Made by a program: the position numbers and the translations under genes
Notes under the pieces: generated by a model
What the model was told of the DNA's origin: nothing
Database searches by the model: none
Seen by the model: the letters and a program-made list of their open reading frames with translations, nothing else
DNA from: Bog-532 sp963833835
Lineage (GTDB): Bacteria > Actinomycetota > Actinomycetes > Streptosporangiales > Streptosporangiaceae
NCBI GenBank assembly: GCA_963833835.1
Contig: CAWHZI010000008.1
Span: forward strand, 992,001 to 1,056,000
Direction: 5' to 3'
Length of the DNA: 64,000 bases
Shown: positions 1 through 7,981 of the stretch, piece by piece
Layout: every line of letters starts with the position of its first letter
Numbering within the stretch: position 1 is the stretch's first letter

Positions 1-573
1 GGGGCAGACCACCGCGTCGCCGTGCGCGGGCTGCACGGCGATCGGGGCCAGCGCTCCGTACAGCTCGCGCAGGGTGGCCGAGCGCGTCGCCATGGTCCGG
101 GCGGCCAGGAACCGCTCGCCGTCCAGGGCGATCTCCTGCAGCCCGGACTGCAGGCAGGCCTCGGCGATGGCGGGCGCGGACAGCCCGGCCACGTCCAGCA
201 CGGCCACGTTGATCTGGGCCAGGGCCCGGCCGACGGCCGGGTTGGCCAGCTGAACCACGACCCGCACGTCGGCCCGCAGTTCCCGGGTCAGCAGCGCGGT
301 CTCCAGCGTCTGCAGGTCATCTTCCAGCACGCAGATGACGGCGGCCGCGCCAGCCAGGCCCGCCTCCATCAGCATGGCCGCCGTCCGCGAGCTGGCCGGC
401 AGGTGCGGGACACCCCACCCGGCGAGCTGCCGGGCCAGCGCCGGGTCGGGCTGGTCGTCGACCACCACGGCCGGCACGCCGGACACGTTGAGCTGCTCGA
501 CGATGCGCAGCCCGACACTGTGCAGGCCGCACACGATCACGTGTCCCTGCCAGTCCGCGTATCCGCCCGTCAC
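1..573 (-). CDS. TrkA-N/RCK-type NAD-binding protein, 3' end outside the window
   Basis: This frame reads without a stop from a GTG at 573 to the left edge (191 codons), so the C-terminus is missing. A Rossmann domain begins about residue 11 with VIVCGLHSVG, followed by AVVVDD, AAVICVLEDD and VRVVVQLANP. This is the strand-turn-acid pattern of TrkA-N domains, which bind NAD(H) and regulate potassium uptake systems or channels in the cytoplasm. GGAG lies about 14 bases before the GTG. The frame stays open upstream, and an ATG at 657 would add about 28 residues but would run into the divergent sigma factor gene. The family assignment is firm; the potassium role is inferred from the family, and no transporter gene is visible. 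Confidence 0.75.
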   Translation of the reverse strand, partial: MTGGYADWQGHVIVCGLHSVGLRIVEQLNVSGVPAVVVDDQPDPALARQLAGWGVPHLPASSRTAAMLMEAGLAGAAAVICVLEDDLQTLETALLTRELRADVRVVVQLANPAVGRALAQINVAVLDVAGLSAPAIAEACLQSGLQEIALDGERFLAARTMATRSATLRELYGALAPIAVQPAHGDAVVCP

Positions 574-648
574 CTGGGCATTGTCTTCTCCTTCGATGAC
601 GCTGATGTTAGCGGCGCGTATGCGGTAGGTGAGACCCGTCGGGTAGGC

Positions 649-1605
649 GTGGGTCATGATGGGCCGGTGGACTTCGAGCCGTACCGGGGTGAGCTGATCG
701 CGTACTGCTACCGGATGCTGGGCTCGGTCCACGACGCTGAGGACCTGGCCCAGGAGACGATGCTGCGGGCCTGGCAGGCTCGCGACCGCTACGACCAGAA
801 CCGGGCCTCGGTTCGCACCTGGCTATACCGGATCGCGACCAACGTCTGCCTGTCCGCGCTGACCGGGCGGGCGCGGCGGCCGTTGCCGTCCGGGCTGGGC
901 GCCCCGAGCCAGGATCTCGCGGCGCCGCTGACTCCCTCGTTCGACATCCCGTGGCTGCAGCCGTTCCCGGACGCGCGGTTCGATCCCGGGATACGAGCCG
1001 GGCTGCGGCTGGCGCTGGTGGCCGCGATGCAGGTCCTGCCGCCCCGGCAGCGCGCGGTGCTGGTGCTGAGAGAGGTGCTCGAGTTCAGCGCGGCCGAGGT
1101 TGCCGGGCAGCTCGGGACCACGGTCCCGGCGGTCAACAGCGCCCTGCAGCGGGCCCGGGCCACGCTGGCGCAGACCGGCGGCCTGGAGGAGGTGGCCGAA
1201 CCGGGCGACCCCGGGACGCGTGCGGTGATCGAGCGCTACGTCCAGGCGTTCGAGGCGGCCGACGTCCCGGGGCTGGTACGGCTGCTGGCCGACGCGGCGG
1301 TGCTGGAGATGCCGCCGGTGCCGCTGTGGTACCGGGGCCGCGGCGATTACGGCCGGTTCATGGATCGCGTGTTCAGCCTGCGCGGGCCGGGCTGGGCCGT
1401 GCGGCCGCTCACCGCCAACGGGCAGCCCGCGCTGGCCGCCTACGCGCCGGAACCCGGCGGCGGGCACCGACGGCACAGCCTCCAGGTCTTCACCGTGGCC
1501 GGCGGCCTGGTCACCAGCAACGTGGTGTTCGCTGATCCAGGGGTGTTCGACCTGTTCGATCTACCCGAACAGATTTCTTTCGGTCAGATGCGCCCGGTGA
1601 AATGA
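649..1605 (+). CDS. ECF sigma factor with SnoaL-like C-terminal domain (SigJ/TIGR02960 type)
   Basis: The 318-residue product is an extracytoplasmic-function sigma factor. Region 2 is near residues 10-60 (ELIAYCYRMLGSVHDAEDLA) and region 4 near 125-175 (LPPRQRAVLVLREVLEFSAA, then an HTH with VPAVNSALQRARA). From about residue 195 a SnoaL/NTF2-like domain follows (VIERYVQAFEAADVPGLVRL, MPPVPLWYRG). In this ECF class that domain tunes activity in place of a membrane anti-sigma factor. The frame is open far upstream, but that part is compositional noise antisense to the TrkA-like gene; GTG 649 or GTG 667 are the sensible starts, and neither has a strong ribosome site. A RibD/DHFR-like gene follows 70 bases downstream, a common partnership for this class. 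Target promoters are unknown. Confidence 0.88.
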   Translation: MGHDGPVDFEPYRGELIAYCYRMLGSVHDAEDLAQETMLRAWQARDRYDQNRASVRTWLYRIATNVCLSALTGRARRPLPSGLGAPSQDLAAPLTPSFDIPWLQPFPDARFDPGIRAGLRLALVAAMQVLPPRQRAVLVLREVLEFSAAEVAGQLGTTVPAVNSALQRARATLAQTGGLEEVAEPGDPGTRAVIERYVQAFEAADVPGLVRLLADAAVLEMPPVPLWYRGRGDYGRFMDRVFSLRGPGWAVRPLTANGQPALAAYAPEPGGGHRRHSLQVFTVAGGLVTSNVVFADPGVFDLFDLPEQISFGQMRPVK

Positions 1606-1675
1606 GTCCGGTGCGATGAGTCCGGGCGGTGCCGCCAGTACGTACCGGCGAGCATCGACCGAAGGGAACACCATC

Positions 1676-2230
1676 GTGAGCGTCATCGTCATCGAGTTCA
1701 TCACCTTGGACGGCATCGTGTCCGACCCGGACGGGTCCGGGGGCACCCCGGCCGGCGGCTGGGCCTTCCGGCACGGCCCCGAGGCAGTCGCCGGGGACAA
1801 GTTCCGCCTCGGCCGCGTGCTGGACGACGGGGTCATGCTGCTGGGCCGCAGAACCTGGGAGCTGTTCACCAAGATCTGGCCCGGGCGCGATACCCCGTTC
1901 GCCCAGCGCATGAACGCCGTGCCCAAGCTGGTCGTCTCCGGCACGCTGACCGACGCCTCGGCCTGGGCGAACTCCCAGGTCGCGGCCGACCCGGTCGACG
2001 TGGTGCGGCGGGAGCAGCGCGACGTGATCATCACCGGCAGCCTGAGCGTCGTGCACCCGCTGATCGCCGCGGGCCTGATCGACGAGTACCGGCTGCTGAC
2101 CTTCCCCACCGTCCTCGGCACCGGCGAGCGGCTCTTCCCGGCCGGTGGCCCGCCCGCGCACCTGGAGTTGCTGTCGGCCGACCAGTCCGGCGCGGCCATC
2201 CTGGCCCGCTACGCCCAGGCGGCCGGGTAG
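1676..2230 (+). CDS. Dihydrofolate reductase/RibD C-terminal family protein
   Basis: The product has 184 residues. It opens with VIVIEFITLDGIVSDP and carries the later segment ITGSLSVVHPLIAAGLIDEY, then LTFPTVLGTGERLFP. These are typical of the small RibD-C/YwjB-like reductases that keep the DHFR fold and bind NADPH; the substrate of the family is generally unknown. GTG 1676 is preferred over ATG 1616 because GAAGGGA stands about 9 bases before it and the fold starts immediately. It is the downstream partner of the SnoaL-type sigma factor and probably part of its regulon or operon. A strong hairpin follows the gene. Confidence 0.85.
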   Translation: MSVIVIEFITLDGIVSDPDGSGGTPAGGWAFRHGPEAVAGDKFRLGRVLDDGVMLLGRRTWELFTKIWPGRDTPFAQRMNAVPKLVVSGTLTDASAWANSQVAADPVDVVRREQRDVIITGSLSVVHPLIAAGLIDEYRLLTFPTVLGTGERLFPAGGPPAHLELLSADQSGAAILARYAQAAG

Positions 2231-2305
2231 CTGAGATTCCGCAGCTCCAGCGGGGCCGGGCTCCTGAGCTGTGCGGGGAACCGCCAGCCCTGGATGTCTG
2301 CTTCG

Positions 2306-2344
2306 CTGGAGCGTCTGCAGGGATAATCCCTGCAGACGCTCCAG
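2306..2344. terminator. Perfect 18-bp inverted repeat between convergent genes
   Basis: CTGGAGCGTCTGCAGGGA at 2306-2323 is followed by TAA and the exact reverse complement at 2327-2344. It lies between the 3' end of the plus-strand reductase (2230) and the 3' end of the minus-strand RHH gene (2365), so it can terminate both transcripts. There is no U-tract on either side, as is common in high-G+C actinobacteria. An excised small mobile palindrome is an alternative. Confidence 0.65.
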
Positions 2345-2364
2345 TAAGAGTGGGGGCGTGGTAG

Positions 2365-2553
2365 TTACGGGGGGGTGTCGCGGTGGAGGCCGGCGGCGGC
2401 GTACTCCGCGAGCAGGTCGCTGACCGACAACCCGCGGTGGGCGGCCTGGGCGGCCAGGGCCTCGGCCAGGTCGGCGGGGAAGACGACGGTGCGGCGGACG
2501 CAGTCGTCACCCTCCCAGGCTTCGCCGGCGGGTTCACCCGCGGACTCAGACAT
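2365..2553 (-). CDS. Small ribbon-helix-helix (CopG/Arc-like) protein
   Basis: The product has 62 residues. After an acidic N-terminus comes a beta-strand (VRRTVVFPADLAEALAAQAA) and then helix-turn-helix (HRGLSVSDLLAEYAAAGLHR), the layout of MetJ/Arc-type RHH DNA-binding proteins, which act as dimers. AAAGGAG stands about 7 bases before the ATG. The start overlaps the 3' end of the SidA-like gene by 8 bases, which implies translational coupling. No toxin gene follows; the next thing downstream is the hairpin at 2306. It may regulate its own operon. Confidence 0.6.
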   Translation of the reverse strand: MSESAGEPAGEAWEGDDCVRRTVVFPADLAEALAAQAAHRGLSVSDLLAEYAAAGLHRDTPP

Positions 2554-3835
2554 GCTCGCTCCTTTCCAGCGCGCTGGCTGCCGAACGGGCCGCCGTACCG
2601 GCCGGTGGCAGCGGCACGTACCGGCGCAGGACCCGGTCGCTGAGCAGGCCCAGGCAGCTGAGGTTGGGGAAGCCCGGGCCCTGCGCCAGCCCCGCCAGCA
2701 TGGGCAGGTGCAGCGCCGGGGCGAGCCCCGCCACCGACAGGTCCACGTCGATCAGCTTTTCCAGCAGCTCGCCGCCGAGCGCGGTAGCGAGGCGGGCCCG
2801 CGCCGCCGGGCCGAGCAGGGACTCGAACCAGCGGGATTCGAATCCGATGGCCACCACCACGAAGTCGTAGGCCACCTTCTCCTGTTCGGGGCCGTACTCG
2901 GTGGTGAGCACGATCTGATGCTCGCTGGCCTCCATGGCCACGGCCCGGCCCGCCAGCGTGCGGAACCGCCGCGAGGCGTTGAGCACCGCCTCGGCCTGCA
3001 CGGAGAACACGCCACGGTCGGTGCGTTCGAGGAACTCGCGCCGGTGCACCTCGGCCAGGGCGGGCCAGTCGCCGGGGTCGGAGTAGAACCGGTTCTCGGC
3101 GTAGCTCTCACCCCGGGAGTAGAGCACGCCGCGGCTGGTCACCACGTCGACCGTGGACCGTTTGTGGGCCCGGCGCAGCAGGTCGATGACCACCGAGGCC
3201 GCGGTCTCCCCGCTGCCGATGACGCAGATGCTCTGGGCCAGGTGCGGGCCGGGGCGCGGTGTGTGCTGCCAGTAGGCGCGGCCGGTGGTCAGCCGCGGAT
3301 GCGCCAGCGGCTGCCCGGGCACCTGGATCGGTGGCCCCGTCCCGGTGAACACCACGCCGTCCGCCCACAGCTCGGACCCGCCGGACAGGTCGAGCCGCCA
3401 CTGGTCCCCCATTGTTTCCAGCGCCTCAACCTGCGCAGTGACCACCTCGGCTCCCGCCTTGGCGGCGGCGTCGCGCAGGTAGAAGCTCCACTGCCGGTGC
3501 GTGGGACGGAGCCTGCCGCGATCGACCCAGTCGGCGTAGACGCCCCGCTCGATCAGGTGCCGCTGAAAGCCAAAACCGGCCATCGCCCCGGTGACCGCGG
3601 CCGAGGCATCACCCCAGCTGTCCGGGTAGGGGAAGCCGATGTCCTTCTCCGGCGGCGTGCCCAGCGGCAGCAAGCCGGACGTGTAGCCCTGCCGCCCGGT
3701 CCAGTTCCCGGCCACCGGCCCGGGGTCGATGAGCACCACCCGGGGCGCGACCAGGCCCGCCGCGGCCAGGGCCCGCGCCTTGACGGCGATGGCGATGCCC
3801 TTCGGGCCCGCGCCCACCACGGCCAACGTCGGCAT
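2546..3835 (-). CDS. SidA/IucD-like flavin-dependent monooxygenase
   Basis: The product has 429 residues and two dinucleotide-binding sites: LAVVGAGPKGIAIAVKA at the N-terminus for FAD, and SICVIGSGETAASVVIDLL near residue 195 for NADPH. Near residue 325 VVVAIGFESRW corresponds to the ATG-Y-like segment of N-hydroxylating monooxygenases of the lysine/ornithine N-oxygenase group. Such enzymes usually make hydroxamates for siderophores, but no siderophore biosynthesis gene is nearby, so the substrate is open. The ATG at 3835 is chosen because the FAD motif starts three residues later and GGAGG lies upstream; the frame continues open to 4075 through low-complexity Arg-rich sequence. It lies between the YjbR gene and the RHH gene. 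Confidence 0.75.
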   Translation of the reverse strand: MPTLAVVGAGPKGIAIAVKARALAAAGLVAPRVVLIDPGPVAGNWTGRQGYTSGLLPLGTPPEKDIGFPYPDSWGDASAAVTGAMAGFGFQRHLIERGVYADWVDRGRLRPTHRQWSFYLRDAAAKAGAEVVTAQVEALETMGDQWRLDLSGGSELWADGVVFTGTGPPIQVPGQPLAHPRLTTGRAYWQHTPRPGPHLAQSICVIGSGETAASVVIDLLRRAHKRSTVDVVTSRGVLYSRGESYAENRFYSDPGDWPALAEVHRREFLERTDRGVFSVQAEAVLNASRRFRTLAGRAVAMEASEHQIVLTTEYGPEQEKVAYDFVVVAIGFESRWFESLLGPAARARLATALGGELLEKLIDVDLSVAGLAPALHLPMLAGLAQGPGFPNLSCLGLLSDRVLRRYVPLPPAGTAARSAASALERSEHV

Positions 3836-4215
3836 ACCCGCGAGGATAACCTCCGCCCGCCCGCGGCGACGGTTTCGTAGGCGTCCTGGCAGAGCTCGGC
3901 GATCTCGGCCCAGTCGGGCTCGCCGTCGAGGCGGACCCCGATCCAGCCGCGGCCGCCGACGTACGGGGGGCGGAAGATCCGGTCCGGCTCGGCCGCGATC
4001 AGCTCGGCCTGGGCGCCGGGCGGGGCGGCACACCACAGGTGCGGGAACTGGTTCTGGTGATGCCCCTGAGCCCACAGCGTGGCGAACGATTTCTTGTCGC
4101 GGATGTACCAGGTCGGCGCGCTGTGGCTGGGACGCTCGGTGACCTCGGGCCAGGCCAGGCAGATGCCCCGCAGCCGCTCGGCCAGATCTTCCACCGGATC
4201 CGCGGTCATCGGCAC
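3553..4215 (-). CDS. MmcQ/YjbR family protein with an out-of-frame C-terminal run-on
   Basis: Residues about 8-120 match the YjbR fold, a small CyaY-like family of unknown function (CLAWPEVTERPSHSAPTWYI, FATLWAQGHHQNQFPHLWCA, PPYVGGRGWIGVRL, AEIAELCQDAYETVA). Family members end soon after that last helix. Here the frame has no stop and runs another 85-95 Arg/Ser/Pro-rich residues across the start of the monooxygenase gene, a 283-base overlap. I expect the true end near 3850-3870, so an indel or lost stop there is likely. The start may be the ATG at 4215 or at 4209. Confidence 0.65.
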   Translation of the reverse strand: MPMTADPVEDLAERLRGICLAWPEVTERPSHSAPTWYIRDKKSFATLWAQGHHQNQFPHLWCAAPPGAQAELIAAEPDRIFRPPYVGGRGWIGVRLDGEPDWAEIAELCQDAYETVAAGGRRLSSRVCRRWPWWARARRASPSPSRRGPWPRRAWSRPGWCSSTPGRWPGTGPGGRATRPACCRWARRRRRTSASPTRTAGVMPRPRSPGRWPVLAFSGT

Positions 4216-4225
4216 CCCCCAGGCG

Positions 4226-4585
4226 TTATTCGGCGGTCTGGGCGTCCTCCAGGCTGCCGTACACCGGAATGTACTGGTCGGCGCCGGTGAGTTCCAGGAT
4301 GCGGGCCACCACGGGCTGCGGGGCGACCAGGGCCATCGTGCCGCCGCGGACGTTCAGCACGGTGCGCACGCTCAGCAGGACCTGCATGCCGGTGGAGTCC
4401 ATGAAGGCGAGCCCGGACAGTTCCAGGATCATCCGCCGGGCCCCGCGGGACACCTCGGAGGTGAGCACGTCGCGGAGCTGCCGGCCGGTGTGCAGATCGC
4501 ACTCCCCGGCCAGGGTGACCAGGGTGTATGCGGGCTCAGCGGTCACCGAGATAGTGAGCTCGTCCACCCGACTCCCTCCAGACAA
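4226..4585 (-). CDS. STAS-domain anti-sigma factor antagonist (SpoIIAA/RsbV-like)
   Basis: The product has 119 residues and is a single STAS domain. It contains AYTLVTLAGECDLHTGRQL, then LELSGLAFMDSTGMQVLL; Ser64 in DSTGM is the residue that RsbW-type kinases phosphorylate in the family. Antagonists of this kind bind an anti-sigma kinase and free its sigma factor. No kinase or sigma factor gene adjoins it on this strand, so its partner is elsewhere. GGAGG stands just upstream of the ATG. Confidence 0.88.
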   Translation of the reverse strand: MSGGSRVDELTISVTAEPAYTLVTLAGECDLHTGRQLRDVLTSEVSRGARRMILELSGLAFMDSTGMQVLLSVRTVLNVRGGTMALVAPQPVVARILELTGADQYIPVYGSLEDAQTAE

Positions 4586-4721
4586 CGACAGGCGGGCAGG
4601 CGGCCGGCCAGCTAAGCGTCAGGCCATGTTAGGGCTTGGCGAACTCACCGTCCAGGTTTTGACGGGCACGTTTTGCCCGCTATGCGAGGCCGCCGAAATC
4701 ACGCTGCGGAAGGCCGCCGCA

Positions 4722-5906
4722 TCACGCTCCCGGCAGGTTGACCAGGTCGGCCAGGGCGGCACGGTGGTGGCTGGAGGTGCCGAAGCCGATCGAGTCGGCC
4801 TTGGCCCGCTTGAGGTACAGGTGGGCCGGGTGTTCCCAGGTGAAACCGATGCCGCCGTGCATCTGCACGCACTCCTCGGCGGCGTGGACCGCGACGTCGC
4901 CGCAGTGCGCCTTGGCCAGCGCGACCGCGACCGGGGTGTCGTCGTTGCCCTCGGCCAGGCAGGCCGCGGCGTACCGGGCCGCCGCCCGGGCCTGGGTGAT
5001 CTCCACCCACAGGTCGGCCAGCCGGTGCTTAAGAGCCTGGAACGAGCCCACCGGCCGGGCGAACTGCCGCCGCTCCTTCACGTAGGCCACGGTCAGCTCC
5101 AGGCACTTCTCGGCCACCCCGAGCTGCTCGGCGGCCAGCCCGGCCGCACCGGCCAGCAGGGCCAGCTGGAACGCGTCCTCGGCCCCGGAGCCGGACGCGA
5201 TCAGCCGGGCCTCCGCGTCGGTGAACTCCACGTCGCACAGCGGCCGGGTCATGTCGAGCGAGCTGACCGGGGTCCGGCGTACGCCCTCGGTGCGGGTGCC
5301 GACCACATACAGGGCGTGCGGCACGCCATCGGCCGGGACCAGGAGCAGGTCGGCGTCGAGCGCGTCGGCCACCCCGCGGACCTCGCCACGCAGCCGGGCG
5401 GCGCCGTTGCTATCGCCGGCCCGCGGCGCGGACAGCCGGGCCGTGCGGGGAAAGGCGTCGCCGGGTGCGGTGGTGAACCCGACGGCCAGCGCGGCGGTTA
5501 CGTCACCGCGGGCCAGCTCGGCCAGCAGCTGGTGGTTACCGGCCTCCAGCAGGGCCATGGTGGCCACCACCGCGCTGCCCAGGTACGGGACCGGTGCCAC
5601 CGACCGGCCCAGCTCCTCGGCTACGGTGGCGGCCTCACGGAACGTGGCCCCGGCGCCGTCGTCGTCCTCCGGCACCAGCAGCCCGGCGCAGCCCAGGTCG
5701 GCGGCCAGCGCGTGCCACAGCGCGGTGTCGCCGCCGGTCCCGCCGCTGCCGTCGGCCCGGGGCAGCACATCCTCGGGCTTGCACCGGGCCGCGAGCAGCG
5801 AGCGGACGCTGTCCCGCAGTTCGGTCTCGGTCTCGGTGTAGAGCAGGTCCGGGGTACGGTCGGCGGCGGCCTGCTCCGCCGCTTCCAGGTCCGCGGTGCT
5901 GGTCAT
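4722..5906 (-). CDS. Acyl-CoA dehydrogenase, FadE-like subunit lacking the GTSE motif
   Basis: The product has 394 residues. The C-terminal domain has QLGVAEKCLELTVAYVKERR, FARPVGSFQALKHRLADLW and QMHGGIGFTWEHPAHLYLKR, all standard for acyl-CoA dehydrogenases. The central strand domain is poorly conserved (a stretch of Ala/Gly near residues 150-200). It lacks the GTSE-x-x-RN-ER-LG-P ending present in the adjoining gene, which is the usual difference between subunits of actinobacterial heterotetrameric enzymes. Its ATG overlaps the stop of that gene by 4 bases. It should oxidise an acyl-CoA to the 2-enoyl-CoA together with its neighbour; the substrate is unknown. Confidence 0.85.
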   Translation of the reverse strand: MTSTADLEAAEQAAADRTPDLLYTETETELRDSVRSLLAARCKPEDVLPRADGSGGTGGDTALWHALAADLGCAGLLVPEDDDGAGATFREAATVAEELGRSVAPVPYLGSAVVATMALLEAGNHQLLAELARGDVTAALAVGFTTAPGDAFPRTARLSAPRAGDSNGAARLRGEVRGVADALDADLLLVPADGVPHALYVVGTRTEGVRRTPVSSLDMTRPLCDVEFTDAEARLIASGSGAEDAFQLALLAGAAGLAAEQLGVAEKCLELTVAYVKERRQFARPVGSFQALKHRLADLWVEITQARAAARYAAACLAEGNDDTPVAVALAKAHCGDVAVHAAEECVQMHGGIGFTWEHPAHLYLKRAKADSIGFGTSSHHRAALADLVNLPGA

Positions 5907-7117
5907 CGGGGCAGGTCCTTCCAGGGAACGTCTTTGTCCACCCGCGGCTCGGAGGGCAAGCCGAGGACGCGTTCGGCGATGATGTTGCGCAGCACCTCGG
6001 AGGTGCCGCCCTCGATCGAGTTGCCCTTGGCCCGCAGGTACCGGAAGCCGGGATCGCGGCCCAGGAACTCGGCGTGCGCGGGGCGCCGCATGGACCAGTC
6101 CCCGTACCGCAGGCCGTCCGCGCCGGCCAGTTCCACGTCGAGGCCGGAAATCTCCTGGTTGAGCCGGGCGAACGTGACCTTGGCCGCCGACCCCTCCGGC
6201 CCGGGCTGGCCCGCGGCCAGCTGCTGGCGCAGCCGCAGACTGGCCAGCCGGGCCACCTCGGCGTCAGCCCACAGCCGCAGCAGCCGGTCGTGCAGCCCGG
6301 GGCTGCGCCGTTCCGGATGGTCCCGCCAGGCCCGGGTGACCAGGCCGATCATGCCGCCCTCGCGGGGCATCCCGGCCCCGCCGATGGCCACCCGCTCGTT
6401 CATCAGGGTGCCCTGGGCGACCTTCCAGCCCTCCCCCACCTGGCCGATCCGGTCCGTGTCGGGGATACGGACGTCGGTCAGGAACACCTCGTTGAACTCG
6501 GCCTCACCGGTCAGCTGCCGCAGCGGGCGGACGTCCACGCCGGGGTCGGTCATGTCGCAGACGAAGTAGGACAGCCCCTGGTGCTTGGGCACGTCCGGGT
6601 CGGTGCGGGCGACCAGGATGGCCCACCGGGCCTGGTGCGCCAGCGAGGTCCACACCTTCTGCCCGTTCACGATCCAGGCGCCGTCGCCGGCGCGCACGGC
6701 CCGGGTGGCCAGCGAGGCCAGGTCGCTGCCCGCGCCGGGCTCGCTGAACAGCTGGCACCAGATCTCCTCCCCGGTCCACAGCGGGCGCAGCCAGCGCTGC
6801 TGCTGCTCGGCGTTACCGAAGGCCAGGATGGTCGGGGCGGCCATGCCCAGCCCGATGACCTGAATGCCCGGGTCGTTGGTCGGCGCCCCGGCCGCGGCGA
6901 ACGCCTGGTCGGTCACGGTCTGCAGGGCCCGCGGCGCGCCCAGGCCACCGCGGCCCTCCGGGTAGTGCACCCAGGCCAGCCCGGCGTCGTAGCGGGCCCG
7001 CAGGAAGTCGAGCCGGGGCGTGGTGGACGGGTCGTGCGCGGCCAGGAAGTCCTTGACCTTGGCCCGGATGTCGTCGGGGGTCAGCGCCGTGTTGCCCAGC
7101 GCAGGGTTGTTCAGCAC
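5903..7117 (-). CDS. Acyl-CoA dehydrogenase, FadE-like subunit with GTSE motif
   Basis: The product has 404 residues. It shows CQLFSEPGAGSDLASLATRA (substrate and flavin contact loop), WIVNGQKVWTSLAHQARW, EAEFNEVFLTDVRIPD and the C-terminal EGGTSEVLRNIIAERVLGLP. These features define the acyl-CoA dehydrogenase family. With the 4722-5906 product it probably forms an alpha2-beta2 enzyme like mycobacterial steroid side-chain FadE pairs. It overlaps the short-chain dehydrogenase gene by 7 bases, so all three genes are one operon led by that gene. Confidence 0.88.
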   Translation of the reverse strand: MLNNPALGNTALTPDDIRAKVKDFLAAHDPSTTPRLDFLRARYDAGLAWVHYPEGRGGLGAPRALQTVTDQAFAAAGAPTNDPGIQVIGLGMAAPTILAFGNAEQQQRWLRPLWTGEEIWCQLFSEPGAGSDLASLATRAVRAGDGAWIVNGQKVWTSLAHQARWAILVARTDPDVPKHQGLSYFVCDMTDPGVDVRPLRQLTGEAEFNEVFLTDVRIPDTDRIGQVGEGWKVAQGTLMNERVAIGGAGMPREGGMIGLVTRAWRDHPERRSPGLHDRLLRLWADAEVARLASLRLRQQLAAGQPGPEGSAAKVTFARLNQEISGLDVELAGADGLRYGDWSMRRPAHAEFLGRDPGFRYLRAKGNSIEGGTSEVLRNIIAERVLGLPSEPRVDKDVPWKDLPR

Positions 7118-7872
7118 AACGGACCGCCCGCCACGTAGATGACCTGACCGGAAACGAACCCTGCACCCTCACTGACCAGGAACGAAACGGTGTGCGCGAC
7201 GTCATCGGGCACGCCGACACGGCGCACCGGGATGCCGGCCGCGGCCGCGTTCTTGAAGTCCTCGAAGCCCATGCCGACCCGGGCCGCGGTGGCCGCGGTC
7301 ATGTCGGTGGCGATGAACCCGGGCGCGACCGCGTTGGCGGTGATGCCGAACTGGCCCAGTTCCTTGGCCAGGGTCTTGGTGAAGCCCTGCAGCCCGGCTT
7401 TGGCCGCGGAGTAATTGACCTGGCCCCGGTTGCCCAGCGCGGAGCTGGACGAGGTGTTCACGATGCGCCCGTACTTGGCCGCGACCATGTGCTTCTGGGT
7501 CGCCCGGGTCATCAGGAAGCTGCCGCGCAGGTGCACGTCGATCACGGTGTCCCAGTCGTCGTCGGACATCTTGAACAGCAGGTTGTCCCGCAGCAGGCCG
7601 GCGTTGTTGACCAGGACGGTGGGGGCACCCAGCTCGTCGGCCACCCGGCTGACGGCCGCCTCGACCTGGTCGGTCTTGCTCACGTCGGCGCCGACCCCGA
7701 GGGCGCGGCCGCCCGCGTCGGTGATCTCCTTGACCGTGCCCAGGCAGGCCTGCTCGTCCAGGTCCAGCACGGCGACGGCCATGCCGTCGGCGGCCAGGCG
7801 GCGGGCGACTCCCGCGCCGATGCCGCGCCCCGCTCCGGTCACGATGGCAATTCGCTGTGTCTCCTGCGACAT
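7111..7872 (-). CDS. FabG-like short-chain dehydrogenase/reductase
   Basis: The product has 253 residues and is a classical SDR. It has the NAD(P) motif VTGAGRGIGAG at residue 11, VLVNNAGLL near 87, the catalytic Ser in NTSSSSALG and the YxxxK pair in VNYSAAKAG near residue 155, and a C-terminal VSGQVIYVAGGP. Members reduce 3-oxoacyl or oxidise 3-hydroxyacyl-CoA; beside two acyl-CoA dehydrogenases, a beta-oxidation step is the likely role. It is the first gene of the operon, with a palindromic operator candidate about 75 bases upstream. Confidence 0.9.
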   Translation of the reverse strand: MSQETQRIAIVTGAGRGIGAGVARRLAADGMAVAVLDLDEQACLGTVKEITDAGGRALGVGADVSKTDQVEAAVSRVADELGAPTVLVNNAGLLRDNLLFKMSDDDWDTVIDVHLRGSFLMTRATQKHMVAAKYGRIVNTSSSSALGNRGQVNYSAAKAGLQGFTKTLAKELGQFGITANAVAPGFIATDMTAATAARVGMGFEDFKNAAAAGIPVRRVGVPDDVAHTVSFLVSEGAGFVSGQVIYVAGGPLC

Positions 7873-7946
7873 TCGCGTCCCTCTCTGATCCGGGTGGTAC
7901 CCGCGCCGACTCTGCTTATCTACCGGGCTTAGCGACTGGGCTTATC

Positions 7947-7958
7947 TACTGGTCAGTA
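7947..7958. promoter_or_regulatory. Palindromic operator candidate upstream of the SDR-FadE operon
   Basis: TACTGGTCAGTA has 5-base arms (TACTG/CAGTA) around a 2-base centre and lies in the A+T-richer leader of the minus-strand operon. The nearby sequence CTTATCTAC occurs twice (7915-7923 and 7941-7949). This is the size and symmetry of TetR-family operators that control fatty-acid catabolism genes. The regulator is not identified. Confidence 0.4.
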
Positions 7959-7981
7959 TCTAACGACCGAACCTGATTCTG

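Noticed and set aside
2546..3835. Siderophore biosynthesis locus
   Set aside because: Only the SidA-like enzyme fits; no NRPS, NIS synthetase, acetyltransferase or uptake gene is present.
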